Source: Desulfoscipio geothermicus
GTDB taxonomy: Bacteria; Bacillota; Desulfotomaculia; Desulfotomaculales; Desulfallaceae
NCBI GenBank assembly: GCA_016841205.1
Contig: JAENZP010000003.1
Location: forward strand, 124,001 to 188,000
Direction: 5' to 3'
Length of the DNA stretch: 64,000 bases
This document shows positions 17,447 to 25,536 of this stretch, piece after piece. How positions within the stretch are numbered: position 1 is the first letter of the stretch; every line of letters begins with the position of its first letter. The notes beneath the pieces were generated by a model that was not told where the DNA came from, did no database searches, and saw only the letters and a program-made list of their open reading frames with translations. The translations under genes were made by a program, and so were the position numbers.

Positions 17447-18283
17447 ATGCGCATATTGATTAGTAATGACGACGGTATTAACGCCCCTGGGCTGCGAACA
17501 CTTAGAAAGTCACTTGCTACAATGGGTGAAGTGCTGGTTGTGGCACCGGACCGGGAAAGAAGCGGCACGGGACATGGTATAACGACATATAAGCCTCTGA
17601 GAACCCAAAAAGTAACTTTTTCAGACGGCACCTATGGATGGGCGGTAAATGGTACCCCGGCCGATTGTGTTAAACTGGCTATTGAGGCATTAATGCCAGA
17701 AAAACCTGATATTGTTGTTTCCGGTATCAATCTGGGCGCTAATTTAGGAACTGATGTACTTTATTCCGGAACTGTGTCGGCGGCCATTGAAGGATTAATT
17801 AATGACTGCCCATCTGTAGCCATATCGCTGGCAAGCTTGGAAAGCACTGATTTTAGCCAGGCTGCTTATTTTGCCTCGTATATAGTACCATACTTAATAG
17901 ACATTAGTAGAGAAATAAATCGTATTTTAATAAATATCAACGTACCACCGGGTAAGCCTCAGGGGATCAAGGTAACCAGGCTGGGTATGCGGCGTTATAT
18001 TAATGTTTTTGATAAAAGGATCGACCCCAGAGGTAATGTATATTACTGGATGGCCGGTAAACCAGAAGATACAGTCCCGGAACAAAAGGCTTTACAAGCA
18101 TCTATAGAAGCAGATACCGCTATTAATTCCAATATTGACGTCGATATTGATGTCGAAGCGGTAAAAAGTAATTATATATCTGTAACACCACTGCATTTTG
18201 ACTTAACTGATTTTGCCAGTATGGAATTTGCCAACAAAATAATTAAGGAAAAATTCCCGGCCGTATCCACTAACGTTTATTAA
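17447..18283 (+). CDS. surE: 5'/3'-nucleotidase SurE
   Basis: 278 residues. Dephosphorylates nucleoside monophosphates in a metal-dependent manner. Of two adjacent ATGs, 17447 is preferred (GGAGG 6 nt upstream). SurE signatures: ILISNDDGINAPGL with metal-binding D8/D9, PDRERSGTGHGIT, NGTPADCVKLA, and VSGINLGANLGTDVLYSGTV. The C-terminal 60 residues carry an Ile/Asp-rich insertion (NIDVDIDVEAVK). Its stop overlaps the stop of the convergent spoVB gene by 14 nt. Confidence 0.92.
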   Translation: MRILISNDDGINAPGLRTLRKSLATMGEVLVVAPDRERSGTGHGITTYKPLRTQKVTFSDGTYGWAVNGTPADCVKLAIEALMPEKPDIVVSGINLGANLGTDVLYSGTVSAAIEGLINDCPSVAISLASLESTDFSQAAYFASYIVPYLIDISREINRILININVPPGKPQGIKVTRLGMRRYINVFDKRIDPRGNVYYWMAGKPEDTVPEQKALQASIEADTAINSNIDVDIDVEAVKSNYISVTPLHFDLTDFASMEFANKIIKEKFPAVSTNVY

Positions 18284-19838
18284 ATTTAAACAGTATATTA
18301 AACTTATCCTTGTCCTGGCTATTAATACCACCCACTAGCATCATAAGTGCTAAATATATAACCCCACTAACTACCAGGGAAATAACCAGTATTAAGCTAA
18401 CGTTTAGACCATATGCGTATAGTACTTTTTTTATATAGATAGTTAATAAATACATACACAAGGACGCTGCTAATGGTTTAAATACATCCTCTTTAACGGA
18501 AAGGGAAAACAAACCCATTCTATAAAGATACAGCATATTTAAAGAAGGCATAATGATGTAGCCAATGGACACCGCCGCCATGGCCCCACCCATACCAAAC
18601 TGCGGCAATGCCGTTAGATAATAGATACCTACAATAGTAACCAGCGATGAAACCACCAGGTTTTTAAAGGGCACATCAGCTCTGCCCACGCCCTGCAAAA
18701 TACCGGTGGTAGTTTGCTGCAAATATACAAACGGGCCGGATAGAGCTAATACCTTTAAAATGGCCCCGGCCTGAACATAGCCGAAAAGAACACCGCAAAG
18801 CTCGTCCGGCAGCAAAAGAAAAATAAAGGCGGCAGGCACACCCACCTGTAATGTCAATCTAACGGCATCCAAAATACGTGCTCTGGCTAAAGCCGGGTTA
18901 TTGGCGGCTATAGCGTCAGACATGGCCGGCACTAATGCAGTAGCCAGTGCCATAGTTAGAACGCCAGGCATAAACAGTAGGGCATCGGCAATCCCTATAA
19001 ATTGCCCGTAAGCGCTTGTGGCCTGGGACACCGAAAGCCCGGCAACCTGCAGCCTCTGCGGTATTAAAACAGCCTGAATGGACATCAATGCGGTAGCCAC
19101 AATTCTGGTCGAGGTTACCGGTATAGCTAGTGTAAAAATATTTTTTATATTATTACTCAAGTTATATATTTTACGCCACGACCCCGGTACATAATGTAAA
19201 GTCACGGGTTTATTTCTAACATAAATGCGTAGCATAAATATAAAACCAGTTAATTCTCCTAATATAACCCCCACAGAAAGACCAACGGCAGCGAATTCAA
19301 TGCCCAAGGGAAGCATGACATAGGCAAAAGCCAGCCCGGAAGCCACCCGTACCAACTGTTCAATTGTCTGGGTAATTGCTGTGGGAGACATTTGCTGCAA
19401 ACCTTGAAAAAAACCACGAAAGGCAGAGCACAAAGTGACAATGATAATGCCCGGCACCAAGCTGATTAGACAATAATATACCCTAGGATTGGGGAAAAAG
19501 GATTCCGTTAATATGGGCGCAGCAATAATCAAAACAATAGTAAAAAATACACTAGTGAACAGAGATATCAACAAAGAAAGTTTAAAAATTCTATAAGCAC
19601 TGGGCATATCATTATTGGCCACCTCCCCGGCCACTAGTTTAGCTATAGCCAGAGGTATTCCTGCGCCGGCCAGCACCAGCATCATAATATATACCGGTAA
19701 AACCATATTAAACAGTCCCACACCTTCGGGCCCAATTAATCGTATCATAGCTACTTGATAGCCAAAGCCTAAAATGCGGTTTATTAGACCGGCTATCAGT
19801 AAAATAAAGGCCCCTTGCAAAAAAGAATACCCCGCCAT
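18270..19838 (-). CDS. spoVB: SpoVB/MurJ-type polysaccharide or lipid II flippase
   Basis: 522 residues, ATG preceded by AAAGGAC. About 14 transmembrane helices run through the length, with the MOP-superfamily start FLQGAFILLIAGLINRILGF and VYIMMLVLAGAGIPLAIAKLVAGE. This resembles Firmicutes stage V sporulation protein B and the related YtgP/MurJ flippases, which move lipid-linked cell-wall precursors outward. Role in spore cortex is inferred; a vegetative lipid II flippase is the alternative. Confidence 0.82.
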   Translation of the reverse strand: MAGYSFLQGAFILLIAGLINRILGFGYQVAMIRLIGPEGVGLFNMVLPVYIMMLVLAGAGIPLAIAKLVAGEVANNDMPSAYRIFKLSLLISLFTSVFFTIVLIIAAPILTESFFPNPRVYYCLISLVPGIIIVTLCSAFRGFFQGLQQMSPTAITQTIEQLVRVASGLAFAYVMLPLGIEFAAVGLSVGVILGELTGFIFMLRIYVRNKPVTLHYVPGSWRKIYNLSNNIKNIFTLAIPVTSTRIVATALMSIQAVLIPQRLQVAGLSVSQATSAYGQFIGIADALLFMPGVLTMALATALVPAMSDAIAANNPALARARILDAVRLTLQVGVPAAFIFLLLPDELCGVLFGYVQAGAILKVLALSGPFVYLQQTTTGILQGVGRADVPFKNLVVSSLVTIVGIYYLTALPQFGMGGAMAAVSIGYIIMPSLNMLYLYRMGLFSLSVKEDVFKPLAASLCMYLLTIYIKKVLYAYGLNVSLILVISLVVSGVIYLALMMLVGGINSQDKDKFNILFKFNKR

Positions 19839-20015
19839 ATATTACCGTCCTTTCCAAAGCTTAAATATATTTATGTCCATAAGAGTTCGACTATGAAAAC
19901 CCGGTGAAAAATAACAAAAAATTTTATATGGATACTATTGAAAACAAGGAATTTATGCTTGGCTTGTAGAAGTAATGAAAGCTAGTAAGAAAACCCGTTT
20001 CTTGGTGGCCAAAGG

Positions 20016-20036
20016 AGCCCTATCGGGCTATTTTTA
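20016..20036 (+). promoter_or_regulatory. Possible attenuator hairpin upstream of the EF-G paralogue
   Basis: AGCCC/GGGCT stem with TATC loop followed by ATTTTTATG, 92 nt before the gene. A second hairpin GGTTTC/GAAACC lies at 20089-20103. Together they could form a regulated leader, but no known riboswitch class was recognised. Confidence 0.35.
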
Positions 20037-20128
20037 TGTTTATAACCAATTTTGGCCAGTTTTGGATGCCAATAAGTATAGAAAATGGGTTTCAGGGAAA
20101 CCATTATTGACAAAAGGAGGCACGAGTT

Positions 20129-22150
20129 TTGAAGAATTATACTACCGAACAACTCCGTAACATCGCTATTGTTGGCCACGGTGGTGCGGGGAAAACATCT
20201 CTGGTGGAAGCAATGCTTTTTAACACTGGAGTAATAAATCGCCTTGGCCGGGTAGAAGATGGTACTACCATAGCTGACTACCACCCTGAAGAGGCACAGC
20301 GCCAATCCACGGTGCATACAAGCCTGGTGCCTGTGGAAGTAAACAATACTAAATTAAACTTTTTAGATACCCCTGGGTTTTCCGATTTTATAGGCGAAGT
20401 AAAAGGTGCTTTACGGGTAGCTGATACTGCTATGTTTGTGTTCTCTGCCGTGGACGGCGTGCAGGTTCAGCATGAAATTATCTGGAAATCTGTTCAAAAG
20501 GTTGAGCTCCCCCGAGTGGCTTTCATCAATAAAATGGACCGGGAAAATGCCAGTTTTTCAAAGTTAATGGATGAGTTAAACGTCAAGTTTAAAGCTAACT
20601 TTGTTCCTGTAAACTTTCCCATTGGTGAGGGTTTGGATTACAAAGGCATTGTAGACGTGCTCAATGAAAAGGCTTTTGAATTCGGTGATGACGGAAAACC
20701 TAAGGAAATTGCTATTCCCGCTGAATTGCAGGATCAAATGCAAGAGTATCGTGATAAATTGATTGAGGCTGCAGCCGAGGGCGACGATGACCTGACTATG
20801 AAATATTTGGAAGGTGAGGAATTAACTCCGGAGGAAATTAAATTCGGGCTGCACAATAGTATTACTAACGCTAAGGCTGTGCCTGTACTGTGCGGATCAG
20901 CAACCAAAAATATGGCCATTCCCAATTTATACGACTTTTTATCCCAGTATCTACCTGCACCCAAATGCGAGAACGGACCGATGGCTGTACTGGTATTTAA
21001 AACTCTGGCCGACCCCTATGTGGGACGCATGAACTTTATACGTGTTTTCCGCGGCGATTTAAAAGCAGACTCCCAGGTGTATAACGCCACTAAGGAAAAT
21101 AACGAGAAAATTGGTCAGGTACTATTTGTGCGTGGTAAACACACGGAGCAAACTACCCAGGTTTTCTGCGGTGATTTGGCAGTCGTAGTGAAGCTAACCG
21201 ACACCAGCTCCGGAGACACTTTGTGCGACAAAGATAACAAAGAGGTTCTGGAAAGAATTGAATTTCCGGTACCCAACTACACCCTGGCCATTTCGCCCAA
21301 GAGTAAAAATGACGAGGATAAAATGGGTGATGCAGTTCACAAACTGCTGGAAGAAGATCCCTCACTCAGGGTGGAAAAAAATAAGGAAACCAAGCAAACT
21401 CTTCTAACCGGCATGGGTGAAGCCCATGTAAATATTATGATTAGCAATCTTAAGCGCCGTTACGGTGTTGACGTGGTTACAGAGGAACCCAAGGTACCTT
21501 ATCGTGAAACCATCCGCGCCAAAGTAGAGGTGGAAGGTAAACATAAGAAACAATCCGGCGGTCGTGGACAGTACGGGCACGTATGGATAAGGTTTGAGCC
21601 TCTACCTGAGGGTGACTTTGAATTTAATGAAGAAGTCTTTGGCGGTGCAGTGCCACGCAACTACTTCCCAGCAGTGGAAAAAGGCTTACGGGAGGTTATG
21701 GTGGAAGGTGCTCTGGCCGGTTATCAAACGGTGGGCATGAAAGCTACACTATACGATGGTTCCTACCATAACGTAGACTCATCTGAAATGGCATTTAAGA
21801 TAGCGGCTTCTCTGGCTTTTAAAAAGGCGGTCCCAATGGCAAAGCCAGCCTTACTGGAACCTATTATGTCCGTTGAAGTAACCGTACCGGACGAGTTTAT
21901 GGGAGACATTATCGGCGACTTTAATACCAAGCGCGGCCGGGTATTGGGCACAGACCAGGTTGAAGAAGGCACCGTGGTAAAAGCCCATGTGCCGCTGGCT
22001 GAAATGTTCAAGTATGCCAATGATCTTAAATCAATGACCCAGGGCCGCGGGCAATTTAAGATGGAGTTTAACAGTTATGAAGAAGTTCCTGCCAAACTGG
22101 CTGAGGATATCATACAAAAGGCCAAAGCCGAAGCCGAGGCGGAAAAATAG
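20129..22150 (+). CDS. Elongation factor G-like GTPase (EF-G paralogue)
   Basis: 673 residues, TTG start after AAAGGAGG. Translational GTPase with G1 GHGGAGKT, G2 RQSTVHTS, G3 DTPGFSDF and G4 NKMD, then EF-G domains II-V. Two features suggest the secondary EF-G class rather than canonical FusA: the divergent G1 (GHGGAGKT rather than AHIDAGKT) and the S-T-V-H-T-S switch I. The gene also sits outside a ribosomal str operon. The paralogue may act in ribosome recycling or translocation under special conditions. A perfect terminator follows. Confidence 0.85.
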   Translation: MKNYTTEQLRNIAIVGHGGAGKTSLVEAMLFNTGVINRLGRVEDGTTIADYHPEEAQRQSTVHTSLVPVEVNNTKLNFLDTPGFSDFIGEVKGALRVADTAMFVFSAVDGVQVQHEIIWKSVQKVELPRVAFINKMDRENASFSKLMDELNVKFKANFVPVNFPIGEGLDYKGIVDVLNEKAFEFGDDGKPKEIAIPAELQDQMQEYRDKLIEAAAEGDDDLTMKYLEGEELTPEEIKFGLHNSITNAKAVPVLCGSATKNMAIPNLYDFLSQYLPAPKCENGPMAVLVFKTLADPYVGRMNFIRVFRGDLKADSQVYNATKENNEKIGQVLFVRGKHTEQTTQVFCGDLAVVVKLTDTSSGDTLCDKDNKEVLERIEFPVPNYTLAISPKSKNDEDKMGDAVHKLLEEDPSLRVEKNKETKQTLLTGMGEAHVNIMISNLKRRYGVDVVTEEPKVPYRETIRAKVEVEGKHKKQSGGRGQYGHVWIRFEPLPEGDFEFNEEVFGGAVPRNYFPAVEKGLREVMVEGALAGYQTVGMKATLYDGSYHNVDSSEMAFKIAASLAFKKAVPMAKPALLEPIMSVEVTVPDEFMGDIIGDFNTKRGRVLGTDQVEEGTVVKAHVPLAEMFKYANDLKSMTQGRGQFKMEFNSYEEVPAKLAEDIIQKAKAEAEAEK

Positions 22151-22170
22151 AGACAGTAGTACCGAAAAAG

Positions 22171-22196
22171 GCCGGTTTATTATAACCGGCTTTTTT
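22171..22196 (+). terminator. Terminator of the EF-G paralogue
   Basis: GCCGGTT/AACCGGC with TATTAT loop and TTTTTT tail. Confidence 0.85.
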
Positions 22197-22221
22197 ATGC
22201 GGTTTTAGTTTTTATCTTATT

Positions 22222-22413
22222 TCACAGGTTGTAGTGTAGTATATAGGAGATATTTTGTAAATTGCCAATCCCAGTAAGAAGGTCGTCGGATTCGGATGCA
22301 CCGGTGTCAGTGCCCACTACCAGGGTAACGCCAAGCATGAGGGGCCTATGTTGGCGCGGTAGACTGAAAAATCCTGGTTTGTTCAGGGCTAGGTGTACAT
22401 GGCAGTCTATCAT
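22222..22413 (-). pseudogene. Probable amidohydrolase remnant
   Basis: A 63-codon frame begins MIDCHVHLALNKPGFF, which resembles the metal-binding DxHxHL start of amidohydrolases. It then passes directly to GVTLVVGTDTGASESDDLL, which resembles the C-terminal GTD motif of the same superfamily. The central catalytic part (about 200 residues) is missing and there is no ribosome site. I read it as an internally deleted relic; chance resemblance is possible. Confidence 0.35.
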
Positions 22414-22480
22414 AAGCGGTAATATTCGTTTAATTTATTTAGTTAATCAAAAAAATTAACGGTAATAAAAAGCAATAATA

Positions 22481-22509
22481 TTGTCACAACATTATTCATA
22501 TGTTAAAAT
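22481..22509 (+). promoter_or_regulatory. Sigma-A promoter of the putative RNA gene
   Basis: TTGTCA (22481-22486), exact 17-nt spacer, TAAAAT (22504-22509). No open frame starts within the following 170 nt before a terminator. Confidence 0.7.
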
Positions 22510-22515
22510 TATTCA

Positions 22516-22683
22516 AGAATTGGGCGGTATCTGCTTAGAACCGCACCACTTGTTTGGGTTGGTTGGGTAGGTGATGCTTTTGTTAGATTAAGCTAACATA
22601 TCTCCGCTTGGAGCCGGTAGGACCGAGACGGGTTTGTACCAAGGGATTTATATACCCTTCGGACTTGTCCGGAGGGTTTTTAT
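22516..22683 (+). ncRNA. Putative structured RNA or riboswitch-like leader upstream of panB
   Basis: About 168 nt between a good promoter and a strong terminator, with no convincing ORF. Local hairpins visible: GCGGT/ACCGC (22525-22545), CACC/GGTG around 22544-22573, TGTTAG/CTAACA near 22580-22598, CTCC/GGAG with loop GCTT (22602-22613), and CGGT/ACCG with loop AGG (22615-22625). The sequence does not match any riboswitch consensus, 6S, SRP or tmRNA pattern I know. It may be a stand-alone small RNA or a termination-controlled leader of panB, whose start is 137 nt further on. Confidence 0.45.
22654..22683 (+). terminator. Strong terminator ending the putative RNA
   Basis: Ten-base-pair stem ACCCTTCGGA/TCCGGAGGGT (one T-G pair) with CTTG loop, then TTTTTATT. 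Confidence 0.85.
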
Positions 22684-22819
22684 TATCCTCCAATATTCTT
22701 TCCAACAATATGTTTTTTACAAAAATATAAAGCTATTATTTTAAATTTTAAAGGATTTTATTAATAGTTATATAATTTACAGGAACAATAATGAAAAAAG
22801 CATAAAAGGAGTGAATGTA

Positions 22820-23683
22820 GTGGAGAAACAAAAAGGCAATATATTAAAATTTAAAGATATGAAGCAGCAAGGTAAAAAGATCACTATGGTCACGACCTAT
22901 GATTTCGGTATGATGTCTCAGGTGGACAAGACTGACATAGATATGATACTGGTAGGCGATTCAGCGGCTAATACCATGATGGGCTATGAAGGAACGGTGC
23001 AAATTGACCTGGATACCATGATGGTTTTTTACAAGGCAGTTGCCAATGCCGGTAAACATACTTTCATGGTGGGAGACATGCCCTTTATGACATATGAAAT
23101 AAGTGCAGAACAAGCAATGGCCAATGCAGGCCGGATTATTAGGGAAGGACGCATGGATGCCGTTAAGCTGGAAGGCGGGGAACGTATAGCAAATACCGTG
23201 GCCGCCTTGGTCAAGGCCGGTATACCGGTGATGGGCCATATTGGTTTAACACCTCAGAGCGCCGCCCAGTTGGGCGGTTTCAAAGTGCAGGGCAAAAGCC
23301 TCCAAAGTGCCAAGCAGATAATTAAAGACGCACTGGCTCTCGAACAAGCCGGCGCATTTGCCATTGTCCTTGAAGCCATACCCAGCCCGGTGGCTAAAAT
23401 CATCACAGAAAGTGTTCAGGTGCCCACCATTGGCATTGGTGCCGGAAATTGCTGCGATGGTCAGGTGCTAGTCATTCACGACCTTTTAGGCCTGTTTGAT
23501 AGGTATACCCCCAAGTTTGTCAAACGCTATGCCAATCTGGGCGAAGATATGCAAAAAGCGTTAAACACTTATTCCAGCGAAGTGCGTAATGGCGTATTCC
23601 CAGACGAGGAACATTCCTTTAGCATGTCCCAGGATTTAGTAGAACAGCTGACGGCTGAATTGCAAAAAGATGATATATTGTAG
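22820..23683 (+). CDS. panB: 3-methyl-2-oxobutanoate hydroxymethyltransferase
   Basis: 287 residues. Transfers a hydroxymethyl group from methylene-THF to ketoisovalerate, the first committed step of pantothenate/CoA synthesis. GTG 22820 is chosen because AAAGGAG (22805-22811) overlaps the earlier GTG. Motifs: ITMVTTYDF, MILVGDSAANTMMGYEGT (metal-binding Asp), DAVKLEGG, GHIGLTPQS, and VPTIGIGAGNCCDGQVLV. panC and panD are not adjacent, so regulation may be separate; the RNA element upstream is a candidate regulator. Confidence 0.94.
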   Translation: MEKQKGNILKFKDMKQQGKKITMVTTYDFGMMSQVDKTDIDMILVGDSAANTMMGYEGTVQIDLDTMMVFYKAVANAGKHTFMVGDMPFMTYEISAEQAMANAGRIIREGRMDAVKLEGGERIANTVAALVKAGIPVMGHIGLTPQSAAQLGGFKVQGKSLQSAKQIIKDALALEQAGAFAIVLEAIPSPVAKIITESVQVPTIGIGAGNCCDGQVLVIHDLLGLFDRYTPKFVKRYANLGEDMQKALNTYSSEVRNGVFPDEEHSFSMSQDLVEQLTAELQKDDIL

Positions 23684-23855
23684 TATATCATAAGTAAAAC
23701 ATTCAAACCCCAATATAACTTTAAGCTGTTGATACACAAAGAATGACATTGGTGTATAGTAATGGCATAAATGAATTGAGCAGGTAGATATTTCTTGTCA
23801 CGCTTAGTAGGCAAGCAATTTACCCCAGTACGTTAATGGTATCGCCGAAGATAAC

Positions 23856-23895
23856 AAAGCCAGTATTCGCAATTCCTTGCGAATACTGGCTTTTC
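23856..23895 (-). terminator. Perfect 17-bp terminator hairpin beside the tRNA remnant
   Basis: AAAGCCAGTATTCGCAA against TTGCGAATACTGGCTTT with loop TTCC. It lies immediately 3' of the tRNA fragment on the minus strand, as tRNA terminators do elsewhere in this window; it could also end panB transcription on the plus strand. Confidence 0.75.
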
Positions 23896-23937
23896 TGGCG
23901 GAGGAGATAGAACTTGAACCCGCAGCTCACGGTTTTG
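23896..23937 (-). pseudogene. tRNA 3'-half remnant, candidate attachment site
   Basis: 42 nt that include the 3' anticodon-stem side, variable loop, T arm (GGTTCAAGTTC) and an acceptor-like end with CCA. Aligned to the tRNA-Trp gene at 32169-32210 it is identical at 37 of 42 positions, and similarity stops in the anticodon loop. No 5' half exists. It looks like a tRNA 3' fragment left at the far end of an integrated element, or a decayed tRNA gene. Confidence 0.7.
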
Positions 23938-24271
23938 TAATGAAGTGCCGGTCTATTTATTTACCTTACATGCTGGGAAAAGGCATATGACCCAATCCTT
24001 TTTTTTATGACAATCTCTATTTTGATTTTATCCACAAAGTTTTAAAAAAGGAAATGAAAAACATGCCATAATTATTGGCCGTGGCTAATTGGGAGCATAA
24101 AGTTTAGTAGTTTCCGGACGTTAATATTACTAGATGTGATATATATCTGCTTTTTTATTAAAATATTTGATTTTGAGAGAAGGATTACCGTATTACTTGT
24201 CGAAATATTTTCTCAATAAAATATTTATCGTTAATAATTTGCAAACAATGATTCATAAGGAGGATATCTTC

Positions 24272-24715
24272 TTGAATCAACCACCTTTTTTATTGTTTTA
24301 TTTAGCATCTTTTTTAGAAAGCATGGCTATTTTTTACTTTATTTATAATTTCAACAGAATTACATTTATAAGTAAAGAATTTTTTATAATCTCTTCAATT
24401 TATCCTTTATTAGCTTATGTTATTAGAAAGTTACCAATTAGTTTTGGCATTCATTCTATTATTTTAATTTTACTAATTTCTGTATTTTTAAATTATTATT
24501 TCAAGATAAATTTGCATTATTCACTTCTAAGTGCTACTTTGGTTGTGGCCATTCTAATTTTATCTGAATATATAACTGTAATATTTTTTATGAAATTAAT
24601 AAATTTTAATTTTACTGAACTTATCAATAACAACATAACTTGGTTTATATCCTGCATGCCTCATATTTTTATAATAATCCTACTAGCATATTTAATTGGT
24701 AAGCATAGGAGTTGA
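24272..24715 (+). CDS. AgrC-like membrane receptor domain without kinase
   Basis: 147 residues. TTG 24272 follows AAGGAGG by 8 nt. Nearly the whole protein is membrane: about five helices, with the RKLPISFGIHSIILILLI segment that I associate with the sensor region of AgrC/GHKL-type kinases. It ends IGKHRS with no cytoplasmic kinase domain. The next gene, agrB, starts 8 nt later, so the two are co-transcribed. By context it may bind the cyclic peptide and pass the signal to a partner protein. It could instead be an intact receptor subunit or a truncated kinase. Composition is markedly AT-rich. Confidence 0.6.
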   Translation: MNQPPFLLFYLASFLESMAIFYFIYNFNRITFISKEFFIISSIYPLLAYVIRKLPISFGIHSIILILLISVFLNYYFKINLHYSLLSATLVVAILILSEYITVIFFMKLINFNFTELINNNITWFISCMPHIFIIILLAYLIGKHRS

Positions 24716-24723
24716 TATAAACT

Positions 24724-25362
24724 TTGGCATTTAGTGAAAAGTTTGCAAATTATTTAATTGATATTAAAAATTTAGACAATGAAGATGAAAAGGATATATT
24801 AAAATATGGTTCTGAAGTATTTTTTACAACTATATGCGGTACCACAATAACATTGCTTATTGGATGGTTGGTAGGTGTAATCTATCCATTATGGGCCATT
24901 CTCTTGGTTTCTATTATTGTAAGGAAATTAGCAGGGGGCGCTCATAGTGAATATCCTATAAGCTGTTTTTTTATAACTGCGTTTTTTTATACTTTGATAG
25001 CTTTTTTAGCAATTAAGACCCAATTTTTCTTTGAACAATACAAAAATACTGTTATTTTTCTGGCTTCAATGATTGCTTTAATTGTTATATCAAAAAAGGC
25101 ACCAGTTGAATCATTAGCCAAACCTTTGGGTTTTTATCAAAAAAAACAATTAAAGCTTTTTTCTTTTATAGCAATTATTTTACTAATTGTTATACAGATT
25201 TCTTTTTTATATCTTCAATTGTATCCACTGATTAACTATGCAATAAGCTTGGTTTTGATTTGGCATGCTTTAATGTTACTACCATTGGGACAATATTTAG
25301 TGTCATATATTGATAAATTTTATTTAATGCTAAAGGAGGTGAATTTAAATGAAAAAAATTAA
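24724..25362 (+). CDS. agrB: AgrB-type accessory gene regulator protease/exporter
   Basis: 212 residues, TTG start with AGGAG upstream. Membrane cysteine endopeptidase that cleaves AgrD and helps form its thiolactone. Catalytic pair H74 and C81 is in the motif RKLAGGAHSEYPISC, with the same seven-residue spacing as H77/C84 of Staphylococcus AgrB. Around six hydrophobic segments follow. Its last 14 nt overlap the start of agrD, indicating translational coupling. Confidence 0.92.
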   Translation: MAFSEKFANYLIDIKNLDNEDEKDILKYGSEVFFTTICGTTITLLIGWLVGVIYPLWAILLVSIIVRKLAGGAHSEYPISCFFITAFFYTLIAFLAIKTQFFFEQYKNTVIFLASMIALIVISKKAPVESLAKPLGFYQKKQLKLFSFIAIILLIVIQISFLYLQLYPLINYAISLVLIWHALMLLPLGQYLVSYIDKFYLMLKEVNLNEKN

Positions 25363-25480
25363 AATGCTATTTGTTACATTTGCAGCATTTACATTAACAA
25401 TTGCAGCTTTTATAAATGCAGCATCGGCTTGTACCTTTATTCATTACCAACCAAATTTACCTAAGTCATTAAGAGAGTAA
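25349..25480 (+). CDS. agrD: AgrD-type cyclic lactone autoinducer precursor
   Basis: 43 residues, ATG 25349 with AAAGGAGG (25332-25339). N-terminal amphipathic/hydrophobic leader (KKIKMLFVTFAAFTLTIAAF), then the peptide core around C28 (ASACTFIHY), then a C-terminal recognition tail QPNLPKSLRE with the conserved Pro and Leu of AgrD proteins. AgrB would cleave before the tail and link Cys28 to the new C-terminus. A five-residue ring (CTFIH) is the family norm, but a ring ending at Y33 cannot be excluded. The gene lies inside the agrB end and is easily missed by annotation. Confidence 0.88.
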   Translation: MKKIKMLFVTFAAFTLTIAAFINAASACTFIHYQPNLPKSLRE

Positions 25481-25516
25481 AAAGGGCGATATATTTCACC
25501 CTTTTTACTCTCTTAA
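25469..25516 (+). terminator. 18-bp perfect inverted repeat at the end of agrD
   Basis: Left arm 25469-25486, right arm 25499-25516, loop of 12 nt. The left arm contains the last agrD codons and its stop. The inner part AAAAAGGG/CCCTTTTT resembles a terminator, but the T-run lies within the stem. It may partly terminate or stabilise the agrBD message ahead of the GGDEF gene, which starts 20 nt later. Confidence 0.65.
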
Positions 25517-25536
25517 TTATAACTAAAGGTGAAAAA

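Noticed and set aside
19975-20160. 61-codon plus-strand frame upstream of the EF-G paralogue
   Set aside because: It has no ribosome site, crosses a terminator-like hairpin and runs into the start of the EF-G gene in another frame.
22262-22459. 65-codon plus-strand frame opposite the amidohydrolase relic
   Set aside because: Shadow of the minus-strand frame without a ribosome site.
22516-22683. 6S RNA, T-box or known riboswitch
   Set aside because: The two ends do not form the long closing stem of 6S, there is no T-box antiterminator motif, and no known ligand-core consensus was recognised.
24167-24271. 35-codon N-terminal extension of the AgrC-like protein
   Set aside because: AAGGAGG lies within it, 8 nt before TTG 24272, and the extension contains no domain.
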